A stretch of DNA of 64,000 nt from Spodoptera frugiperda (Eukaryota > Arthropoda > Insecta > Lepidoptera > Noctuidae): positions 10,726,001-10,790,000 of the forward strand of contig NC_064213.1 of assembly GCF_023101765.2 (NCBI RefSeq). Reading direction: 5' to 3'. Positions within the stretch are counted from its first letter, which is position 1. Every line of letters begins with the position of its first letter. A program made the position numbers and the translations under genes. The notes under the pieces were generated by a model. The model searched no databases. It worked only from the letters and a program-made list of their open reading frames with translations, and was not told the origin of the DNA. Of the stretch, positions 29,601 to 41,600 are shown piece after piece.

Positions 29601-32600
29601 AATCTAGCTATGAAATTAAATAAATGATAATTTGCAATCAAGAACAACGGCATGCCAGCAATAATGTTATAAGAAACAATACAATGTTAAGACAGACAAA
29701 TACACAATTCATTAATTACTTTGACATTATATTCCATCTTAGACATAACAACAACAACACAAGCTGAGTCTCATCAACCACAGATCACAGAGACATCTCA
29801 ATCTCCTCCTGCAAGCAGTAGATGATTATCTCATGCGATCTCTATTTCAGCAGCTGAAGTATTCGCGGTGATATAAAAATACCACTCACAACGTGTGTAG
29901 TATTGCAATTCACATTTCGCGACTCCCACGCATCGCCGCGGCTCCGTCTGTGTTGTAGGTAAATAAACTGTCATAATAACATAGCACTATCATTTCTACC
30001 GTGGACATCATAATATACAAATACAAACAAATTGAAACAAATACATAAAAGAAATAATAAAATATTCTGTCATTCCACCAAAAAAGCTGAAAAATAATAA
30101 AAAGATTATACTCGTACAGTGCAGATCTTAGAATGACTTTACAATGAGTTTTGGTACAGGACTACATAGTTTACCGTCATCAATGTAATGAGATCATCGA
30201 ATGATCATAGAAGCATAACGAAACCGGAGCAACTACTCGAGTACTCATGCTACTACAACCAATGGACAGCTATTCAGGCCATCACTAGTTATCGATACGT
30301 AGCGCGTAGCTTCACGACTCTCGCGAACATTGGGCGGCTGTGCGGCTAAACAAGGGCAGCACTTCAAAGGGCCGCTGTTGGCACGCCGCGGGATGACTCA
30401 CTCTGTCGATATCTCGCCCTATCACTGATGTCAACGAACGCCCACATATGCTATGCCGCTTTGTTTTTGGATGTCAATCATTCACTGATCATCATTTGAA
30501 AGGTATTCATTGTATGGCAGAATTCTCACTGTACTTCCATTATCCGACTTGCTTTAAAATCACAATTTGCCTGTCTCTACCAAAACGTTCGTTGCTTATT
30601 TCTAAATTCTCAAAATTCCTATCCCCAACTAAAATAACTTGGAGCTAAAATAACCAGAACACTTGGTGTGCGGTTTCTTTGCATTCCCGAGCAAGGACAC
30701 GAGACGTTGTACCTCCTGGAATGACCGCTGCAGCTCCAGCCTGCCGCGGGGAATGCAACAAGACTCCGACTGCCGGCATCCGAGCCGCTTGACCTGCTGA
30801 CTCACGAGCTAAGTTTAGCCGGCTGCTGTCAAGGCAGAGCAATTGGTAAATAGCTGGGAGTCCGCGACAGACGCGCGGGAGACACTCTCCGAGTCATTTA
30901 CAGTAATTAGTTTAAGTGGAGCTGTGTGCTGCTTCAATTGAAGTGTTTACGAAAGCTCTTCGAGTAATTACTGCTCTTACATTATAAACGTTTCAGTTGC
31001 ATTCATGTGATAAACTTCGGCATATTTTCCTCGTTTGTGTTAGACAACTTCCGCTAGAGGGCGCCTTGGCAATGGCAACAACAACTGCAAAGCTTCCTCC
31101 TGTAAACTATAGTACCGCACTCCATCATTTGGACAGCCGTGATTGATACCAACAGGTACACGGATCTCCCAACACTGGTGACGGTGGAATAGTTGGCTGC
31201 AATCTGCTCACAGCTGACAGTCCTGTCCAGTGTAAATGGCGCCCGGGCTGTATCTCCGGAGACATCAGCTGCACTAATATAGAAGCTGGTCATGAGTTTA
31301 GTGTCCGCGCGTAAAAGTACCGAGTTCCGCGTTGGAGCGGCGCCCGCGCATCGTATAAACAAGCAGTATCCATCAGGCGTGTCATAAAGTTTATTCATGT
31401 GATATCACGCACTACTTGCGGCCTGCCACCACTCGGCTAAGTGGGTACATTGCTACATAGCTAACTGTATCACATTCCCTATCCTCCAAAAAGTAAGATA
31501 ATTAGAGACTGAATACCATCCGAATACTTCTTTAAAAAGTTCTCTACCATACGTAAATATAACTGGACAGCGGCAATCTTGATGAATGATACTGCAGAAT
31601 ATACGAGGCAGGACAAGGTGCCCCTGCTGTCCCGTACATTACAAATTGGACTGGAGTCAAATTGATGGCGGACACAAACAGAACAATAAAGATATCAGAG
31701 ATCCATACAATGAGGATGCACTCACTTATACTCAGTCAAATATAAAATATGTTAATGCATTTAGATCGATCTTAAGCTGTTGAAACATGTTGACAATGTT
31801 TATGTATCATATTATTTTACGAGATTACCTGTCTATACAAATACCACATTATTTAATGATAACTTCTCCAAACTTGTATAGAAGTCTAGCTGTAAAGCTC
31901 ATCTTTGCATAGTTAGGTACAATGTAACTGTATGCACTAGTGAGATATCGTATATCAGTAAAACTTCAGCATTCCTGAAACATCTCTCGCCGTACACTTA
32001 CTACAACAAACTGTTCACTGATGCAGAATTATCTAATGATCTGAAAAATATACCATCTACTAGTGTGTGTATGTGTGTGTGTGTATTGTTGCGCGAATCT
32101 CAGAAATAGACTATAACTATTCGACCGTTACACTGAATTACTTCTTTGCAATGATAGGGTTGTCACGATTCCTGTTTCCATAGGAAGCAGCCTATGTTCT
32201 GTTCTGTTACTACACTTCAACAATAACGTATCAATGAAATCGTTGACTTACAAAACCTTATTTGACAGCAATAACATCGATACGAGAACAAATCGCTCCT
32301 TATATTACGTACAACACAAACAACGTCTGTAAATAAATGTTATGAATGAAAAATAATCGATGGCCGATGTGTTTTGATACAAATCTTCCTCAATAAAACA
32401 TCTGGAGCCCGCGATGACGTCAATATCGCCATAAACTTTATGAAGTAGTAACGGGGCGGGTACAGGCGGGCAGCGTGCGGGCAGCGCGCGGGCAGCGTGC
32501 GGGCAGCCCTAGCGGGCGGTGCGGCGGCTGAAGGTCACCCCACGTGTCGCGTGTGCCACGGAATTAGCGGCCGCTTTCTTCCCGCCCGCGCCGCCATCAC

Positions 32601-35600
32601 CCGTATCAATGAATTTATACATTCTTTTACTTTTAGCGTTATTACAACATCTCGTAACAGCTGGCTCTGTACTCAGCGTCTAATACATCACATACTAAAG
32701 ACAAAATAAAGATTGAAATGTATCTTGTTGTCTGAAAGTATATAAAACAATGTTTTATAGGAAGATCGATGTTCGTTTAAACAGTTATTTGATGAGATTT
32801 CATATTTAGTGAGGTATGAATGTTAACGAGGATTGGAAAGCACTTAAATATAAATGTCGCGAGGCAATCTGTCACCGCGTCCACCTCGCCTGGCTAATGA
32901 TTCATTAACAGTGTGTTAGCAGGCGCCTGCGCCGGCCGCGGCCTTTGACCGGCAAGGTGAAGTCGCGCTATTTTGTGTATTTTTCAAGATGTCACTATTA
33001 TTTCGTGAAAATATTTCGGTTTTGCAATAGCGGAGACATTGATGTACGAGCCGCGTGACTCACACACATATTGGAAGGTTAGCTTACTTGTTTAACCGTG
33101 ACAATCTGCTATTTATACAAACTGTCTTCATGGTCTGTCTGTCTGTTTGTCCTGCAGGAGACAGTCCGCACGAGCAGCAGTGGTGGCGGCAAAGTGACCA
33201 GCACACAGACCAGGACTATCGAGGACTTTGACGTCGACCAGTGCTGGGACGAGCGCCTCCTTAGGAAACTCGTGAGTATCGTAGATTACACATTACTTCT
33301 TGATCAATTAAGGATTGCCTGACGTATGATCTAATAAACGACAATGTTTTTAACGTTGTTCATTGGAAAAGACAGAACAATCACTTTAAAAACTGAAATG
33401 AAATAACGTTATCAGTTTTATGTAAATACTTAACTCAGTTACTCATCCCGTCCCCTGGTGGTTCCCAGTAGGTACTCGTACCTGTGCCGAGTGGTGTGGA
33501 GGTGTCGCGTGAGTCACCGGCCCGGGTTGTGCCTCCGGACCGGTCGCGTCTCCATTCATACGACTTTCATTCATTAAGCATTAGCTGACTCACGCCGGTC
33601 CACCGCCGGTTAATCGAGTTTCAAAACATTGTGATTTTAACTGTAAACGTAATCTCGAGACTTGTGCAAAAAATCTGTTCAGAATTAGTATCATTTTACT
33701 TTAAGTATGAAGTAGTAGCAGTACTCAGTACTGACTTAACATTTTACTTATTATTCACTAAAATAATAACAGATTACAGATGCAATAGCAATGAACCTTA
33801 GGTTTAAATACAGTGTTGATATTCATGTCATAACCCCGATACTAAAGTGGATAAGAAATAAATGCTACAAGTAAACAGCTTCATTAGAAGTGTACACACA
33901 CATACTCACACATCAACAACTCACCGCAAGGAAAGTATTGGCGATCGGTACTTAGCGGCTTTCACGGTGTGACGCTGACGACACAACGTCCACTCACGCG
34001 CAACGCGACGCGTGAAACTTTACGCGCACGCGCTTCTGGTGTAAATCACAAGATATGTGCGACTCTACCTCTGTTTGTCGTATTATTACTTCAAATAGTT
34101 ACATTTAACGCACAGAAATGACAATATGATTTCTGAGACTCTATCTACACGTTCTGTACAGATTCAATTGACAACAAATATTCATTTTAACAATTATGTT
34201 CCACAAACAACACTATCCAAAGTAATGTAAACACAGACGTTCGCTGTCCACTCGTGCCTCGTGCCCGCACCGGTGACCAATCACTTTCGCTGAGACAGCA
34301 TGGGAACGCGTGGACTTGACACTGACAGTGGTCACTGATCAGTCACGATTCAGTGCTGAGCTGCTGAGGAATGTCACAGTGTCACAATACTGAGCCACCG
34401 CTACGTTGATGAAAGCGAATAATTTTATTTGTTGTGAGCATGGGTACAACTGTGACACTGTGTCGTACTCAGTTCAAATACATAGTAAGATGGATATTAT
34501 TGTTTAAAACATTACCTAGGCTAGTTAAAAGCTTACTTCAAAAAAAAAACTACAAGAATCTTGCCTAAGATATAATTTATAAAAGAGTGATATAACTAGT
34601 CAGAAGTGGTAACGACGAACGACATAATATGATGAAACAACAGTCACCGACCGCCATCATAGTGATCCATAACAGCGTAATATTGTCAACTGGTGACACC
34701 AAAACATGTTCCACTGACTAATGGCCGCACGTTGTCGAGTCAGCAGCTCTCCAACAAAGCGCTGCAATGAGAGCAGCGCTTACTTCCGGCTCGGAGCACT
34801 TCCGGCACGGCACGGTACTTGAACCGGTTGCCGCCCGCAATACAAACGTCACTATTGACAACTTGGCCACTCGTGCAGAAAGTACGAGCGGGGACCATGC
34901 ACACCGCACACCGGACCACTCATTATACTAGAACAGGATTTTTTATAAACAGGCTTGAAAAAGAGGTGATATTGATAGTTTGTAGCACGTAATCTTGCTG
35001 ACTAAATTATGACAAGTATTCTTAAATACAAAATGCTGATAAAACGTCAATTAGGTAACTAGTTGAGACATCTCCCGAGTCCATTGTGTAGCATGATGGG
35101 ACACTTGAGTCACCATCCTTTCAGTGTGGTCACAAAAGCAGTCGCTATGAGCAACAGATAACGTAGCAATTTTTACAGATACTAAAGTAAAGCTATTATT
35201 TAGAGAAATGACTTGGTCGTCAGCGTCCACCCAGAGTCAGTCCGTGTCCTGACAGTCCAGTGTGCACATCTCCTCACCTCCGTGGCACTAACCACAGAGT
35301 AAATAATACGCGGGTGTACACAGTTGCGGTGGAGGACAGTAGCAGTGCGCACGCGCAGCGACACAAACAAATACTGTTTAGTGTGAGACTGCACAATGTT
35401 GCGAGGATTTCAGCAACTCTGTGTGAGTTCGTGTGTAGTGATGTAGTGATCTCTACAATGTACCGTGTGAAGTTTAAACTTACCGAGTTTTCATTTCATG
35501 TTATTTTGTACACTATTTTGATAGTTTTCAGGGGTAATACTTGTATTTATAGTAAATATAGATTTTAATATGAAATTGTCATAATAACGTTGTTCCTTGC

Positions 35601-38600
35601 AGTTGGACGAGTGCAACGACTACGAGCAACGTCGACGACTGCGCGCGCGCATACGCACACTAATGGCTGAACAAGAAGGTAATTACATAAACACTTCCAC
35701 CAGACAGAGCTCCACAGGCTCAGTGAGCGACAGGACCACTTCCAATCGAAGGTATCGATTGTGAAGTTCCTGCAAAATATTATAATGTGCAATTGTTTTC
35801 TATTTATTTACAGATTTTATTCAAATATGTAATACACAAGGTAACACTGACCACAACACTAATGTCAAAACCACATATTTATAACGATTTGTTCAGATTG
35901 TCATACTGCTATTTAAAACTTTGTGTTAAAGTGTATTTTGTATATTTTAAGCTAATGTTGAATATTCCAGCATGCGCGAGCGCCGTGACGGAGGCCCTGG
36001 CGGCGGCGGGCGAAGCTGAAGGTGCAGAAGGCGACAGTCGCGGTGAGTCCCTCCTCCTCCCACTGCTGCAGGGGCTGCTGGGCGGAGGCGGCGAGCGCCT
36101 GCTGGCCGGGCTGGGCGCCGCGCCCGCCGACGTGGTGGCGGACGTGCGGCGCTCGCTGGGCCGCCTGCGCGCCGCTCTCGCGCCCCCTACAGAACACCCA
36201 CAGGCACGCGCCCTCCTGTCCCTCGCCGATCGGCTCGAAGATGCTCTCGATGCTGCAGATAGGCTAGATGGTTGCCGGCGAAAGCCACGTCGCCGCAGTC
36301 GTGCAGCCAGGCACACGGTCGGCGTCACTCATGAGGAGCTTGAGGAGGCACGTCGCCTAGTCGACCGAGACCAGCTAGCGCTCGGCGCTAAGGGTCCTTT
36401 ATCCTCTGGCGCCACCTCAACAGCTTCCATGGCCACCAGCACTGACGAACCTTCTACTCCAGAACGTAAACAAAGTATAGACGAGAACGTCAGTTATCAC
36501 GATGCAGTTGCATCCCGACAGAAACCCACACCAGTAGCGCACTCTGTTAGCTACGAAGCCCCAAAAATGAATAGAGATGCGCATGTCGTTGTGGAAAAAC
36601 GAGCTCCTGTTACTCGGAAACCTGACTTCTATCGGCACTCGGTAGCCGACACTGGTAGTCAGAGACCTCAGCCTCATCAACAAATGCAGCCTCTCCAACA
36701 AGCTCACCAAAATGTGCCACAACAAGCACCACAGCCCCCGCCGGCACAGGGGCCGCAGCACGCGCACGCGCCGCACGTACCTTACCAGCCCCAGCAACTG
36801 CACCAACCGTACCAACCACAGCCGCGAATGGAGCGGCGTCCCTCCGACTCCAAGAGCAGTATCGCGGTCATTGCTAATAAGTTTGACTCTCGTGCTCAAA
36901 AAGAGAATATACCAAGACGCGCCCCCATTGAACCCGTGAACACACAACAAAAAGAATTTAACAATCGTGCTCCGTTATACATGCCCCTCCCACCCACATA
37001 CAACTTTGCGGCACCACCGTCTCAAGATGATTCTAAGCCACTCAATAGGTTCGGCAACAGCAATAACAAACGGCTACGCATGAAACGCGCGAACACTATC
37101 GATATAGGACGGCCGCTAGCTGGGTACCGCATCGACAGTGACAATGATGACGATTCATCACCCCGCCCCATTGTACCCGAATTCAAACCTCAAACTGAGA
37201 ATGATAGAAAATTTGTAGCATTCATGAAGAAAAACGAAGCGGCCGATCGCGACTCTAGTATCAACGGACCCGCCAACTGGAGTAGCAGGTTTGGAAACAT
37301 TAAAAATGCATTCGAGAGTCGTGAACGAGAAGATAATAGCAACATGAACAGTAGGTCGTCAAGTGCATCATCCGCGCGTCGCTTCTGGCGCACCGCAGAC
37401 GAGACCACCGTGAATCCAGCCAGTGCGCGACCTAGGAAATTCTTTAATGCAAATAATAATGACATAGTTAAGCCCCCGTGGGTGAACGAACGGAGGGAAC
37501 CAATGCGTGTCCATATCCCGCGACAAGTGCAGCAGCCACCTGCACCAGCGACTGCGCCTGTGTCGTTGCCTACCCACCGACCTGCGCCCATCGCGGCGCC
37601 GACTTCTGCGCCAATACTACCTCCAGCGCCAGCGCCAGTTATGACTACACCAATTGCGCCACCGCCTCACCCGCCTGTGCCGCAGTCCCCAACAAAACCA
37701 CTGGTTGTCAAACCATTCGTGGCGAGGCCCATACCCGTCAATCAATTTTCTCACGCGCCTATGTCCGCGTTCAAGCCACCAACTAAAGTGACGTCACCAA
37801 CAGCTGCTCCCGCTTACATATGGAGCCCCCCATCCGTCATGAACGTTACTTCCCCTCCAGTCGATCACACACCCGCGTTCCCGGTAAATCCAGGGCCTAT
37901 TGCCCCAAGCCCTCCTGCGCCCAGTAAACCGTGGGCTGCAGACGCTGACAAGCCAAGGAGGGTGGTTGGCATAGCCGCTACTAAGTTCGAGACGAACAAG
38001 CCTGACCTGGCGCCCGCACCCTACCGAGAACGTCCATCCGCGTTCCACCCGCCTGCACCGCAGACTCACGCGCCCCCACAAATACAAAGCTATCCGGTGA
38101 AGACAATACCTAGCCAGAACGACCTCTCTGCTCCGGAACTCGTGCGGAAAGCAGACGACACAAAGCTTCCACCGCAAGATGCATATTTACCTAAGGTCGA
38201 TGCACAGAAATTGCAAATTGAATTTTATGAAAAACAGATTCGTGAAAAGAACCGGCGCGAAGCAATCACGAATGGCCACAGTGACCCCATGGAGCGAAAG
38301 CCGCCCGCGCCACCGGGCTATACTATTACTGATTATACACCATCCAATGGTATCTCTACCTTTGTCCCACTGCAGCGTACTCCGGATATAGAGAAAGCTC
38401 GCGCCCATAAAGTGGACTACCTACCAGATGTAGTCACAAACGATACAGACAGACACCGCAACGGTGCGTCACCGCTACAGGGCCGCGCACCCACCAGTCC
38501 ATACTCACCACGAGCCACCAACATCACAGAGTCACCCCACGCGTACCAGAATGGTGACGTGCCATACACGAACGGTGTCGACGAAGGTGTGACCACAGAG

Positions 38601-41600
38601 CACGACAGTGTGGTGACTCGTGTGATGCGTGGCCCAGTGCGCGGCGCGGCTACTATCACCACTGGCGTGCGCACGCGCAACGACGAGGGTCGTCGTGGTT
38701 CGGCTGCTGACAGTCTGCGCGGAGCACTAGACAAATTCTCGTCTCCGAAAAACGATGTCATCAACCAGATCGAAAGGAAAAAACGCGAAACAGCTAGGTC
38801 CCAGGTACGGGCCCCTGTAAATACCGGCCGCTCCCCCCTGCTCGCGCCCGCCTCCCCGCACGCTCCCCACTCCCCTGGTGGTCTGGCCGCGTCCCGCGAG
38901 TCTGTCCTGTCAAGCGAGTCGGCTGGTAGCCTCGGCTCCAACCCGCTTAGCAGATCTGGCTCGTGGCATCAAATGGTAGCCAGCCCCAAGTCAGCCTCGC
39001 CGCGTCGCGTAGTCGCTCGTGCCAAATCCATGCACCTCCTGGCTGTACCCAAGTTGTATGAGGGTGGAATAGCGCGTGAGGAAATAACCGAAAAGAAGCG
39101 AACAGTGGAGGCGTATTTCTCTGGGCAGCAGCCGCAGCCGGGCGCGGCGCGCGCGACGCCGGCGGCCAGCTCGCGCACGCGCGCGCTGCGCCAGTCGTAC
39201 GCGCCGCCGCAGCCGTACTCGCTGGGCCGCAGCCGCACCATGCCCACGGTGTCGGAGCTGCAGTTCCTGGACGAGAGCAACACGGAGGACGCTTTCGAGG
39301 ACCTGGTGTCGGCGCTCGCGTAGCGTAGCGTCGCAACATTCCACTAGTTAGGAGCGAGAGACGAGCGAGACGCGCGTGAGTCGTGTGTGTGTGGGTCTGT
39401 GCTTGTGCCCGCCCCGCATGCCCCCCCGGCCCCCTCCGGCCCTGCGCCCGCGCTATCACGTCGATGTACATATGTGCTCGTAACCTCCGTACCATCTTCA
39501 TAGCGCCCTGTAACCGTGTTATTTGACTAATAGCTTATAGGTTATTGTTGTATTGTCTTGCTGGTTGTTTTCCAAGTGTTCGAGTTAGTGTTAGATTTCT
39601 GTGCATGTCTGCCAGCTTCAAGCCACTAACGAGGACATTTTATTTGCAGAGGAAGAGGAAGTAACTGTGACATCGAGCGTGAGGAGGAACTCGTCAGAAA
39701 AAACTGTTAGTAGTAGCACCACCACCGTTAAGACATCTAAAGGTAGGATGGCTTGCAACTACAATCCTCTGTTCATCAATTATAATTCAACAACAAGCAG
39801 CTTGTTTTAACCGTGCACCATTGACATTGCAGTGATAGAGAGTATGACCAGGCCGGCGCCCAAGCCCGTGTCGCCCTTCGCCAAGTTCCGGCAACTCGAA
39901 AAACAAAACTCAACAAACAGTCCCAAGTAAGTATCGTCCTTCCATACTAAACTGATGAATATCAAGACTCCATACAATATTACGACCGATACTTGAAACT
40001 CCATACCATTCAAATACTATATTTTATGTATAAGATCCTTTCGCTTCATACGTAATGTAATGCAATATATTTTATTTATTTTGGCAGCCATATCTGTGGA
40101 TACGAATAAGGATTAGATACAAGTAAATATACAAGTTAATGATATGCATATAACATGTATATTAGATGCTTAATACGATAATCATTTTTTTCTGAGAAGC
40201 ATAAGGCTAAGTACATACGAGGCCTCTGTCAATAATCGCACGTGTGTACTTACCCTGCCATGAGAACGTTCAGTTGTCGTCCATGAGGAAGCTCGGCTGA
40301 TAGCTTGACATCTAGTTGACATCAGCACGCGTCTTGTAAATAACCAGCGCCCCCATTAATACAACAGCACACGCGTTCCGTAGCACACGATGTGACACAC
40401 GAACTAATAGTTTGCGTCGACCACTAACGCCCGGTCGCAGCTAGATGAGGCTCGGTGACTAACATGCGTGCCCGGTTGTAGCTCGCCCAAGACCCCGCAG
40501 AGCCCGGGCTCTCCGGCGCAGCCTTACTTCAAGTTCACGGACCCCGCGCTGCAAGCCAGCGCCGTCACTATTAAAGAACGATTGCTGCAGTGGTGTCGCG
40601 ACAAGACCCGGGACTACGAGGTACACTCCACACCTCCCGCTCCTCCGTCCGCACGCAACACCCCCACTGCGTAACATAACACACTGTGCAAGTAAACATT
40701 CCTAGTGCTAGTACACGTATTGGGGAGGTTATGGATGCGGCTGCTACAGGCAAATGCATATTTTGACAACATTCGGAGGCGGTGATCATGCCGCGCGGGA
40801 GACCATTTCACAAAATTTGCATCTGCCTTAACATCAGGCCCTTCGGACTAAACGGACTTAACCGCGTTATCGAGTTGTAGCATGTTGTTAGCGTACGCTG
40901 CGCACGCGCATCTGGCATTAACACACACGTTGATGACGTCACTACCACTCATACTCCACGCTTCTCTTATCGCTTCACTTTGGCTGCTACTTCTCTGTAT
41001 TCTGTTCTGTATATATTTATATGTACCTACGTTGTGTTATCTATTTACTACTTTGTTTATGTATTCATTGGTCACATGACAACCAAATTATATTACTTTG
41101 GTTCCAAACTATCCATAACGTAATCTACAATTTGTTCATTTTAAGTCCAACAATTTATTGGGAATAATACCGACATATTTGTTTGGATTGTGTAACAGCC
41201 GACCACAAGGTAAACTAATTACTCGAGCAACTGAATATAGAGTTGATTAAAGCATGGGTTTGTGAGTTTATTGTAACACAGCCACGTTCGTTGGAGTGTG
41301 AATACGATCGTTCAACAATATGCATGGTTTTGTGTATTTAACTTTAGATATAAACGCCCAGATTAGTGTGAGTGTGGACTGTAAATAAAATGGGTGAACT
41401 CGAACACGTTGTGCCTAATATATAATGTACTCTGGAACCGCACTTTGTAGATAGCATTTAGCCGACCGCACAAGCGTACCTAGTACTTAGCCGCACAGTA
41501 CCCTTAAATCCCAACATGTATAATTAAATATAATATTTTACACTGAGTGTTAATTACGTACATTTTATTTGCACCAATAAAGGGGATGAGTTTTAAAAGA

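Larger units (their letters stand above)
17119..33157 (+). other. 16-kb intron of the smoothelin-like gene
   Basis: Donor GTACGT after KVVVKQ; acceptor TCCTGCAG before ETVRTSSS. The sequence is AT-rich with scattered CpG-rich islands (around 19190, 20110-20170, 30340, 32460-32600). No reading frame looks like a conserved protein. It holds a LINE-tail-like fragment (28475-28560), a candidate alternative first exon and promoter (about 20100-20335), a GC-rich 11-bp tandem repeat (32466-32509) and a TG microsatellite (32062-32086). Its size and CpG islands suggest regulatory content, which is inference. Confidence 0.7.

Noticed and set aside
38800..38812. CAG|GTACGG as an internal donor joining the large exon to the CH-domain exons
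   Set aside because: It is phase 0 while the acceptor at 39650 needs phase 1; joining gives an immediate stop.
35909..39501. Long minus-strand frames opposite the proline-rich exon (up to 184 codons)
   Set aside because: GC-rich coding exon gives few stops in other frames; no protein-like motifs.
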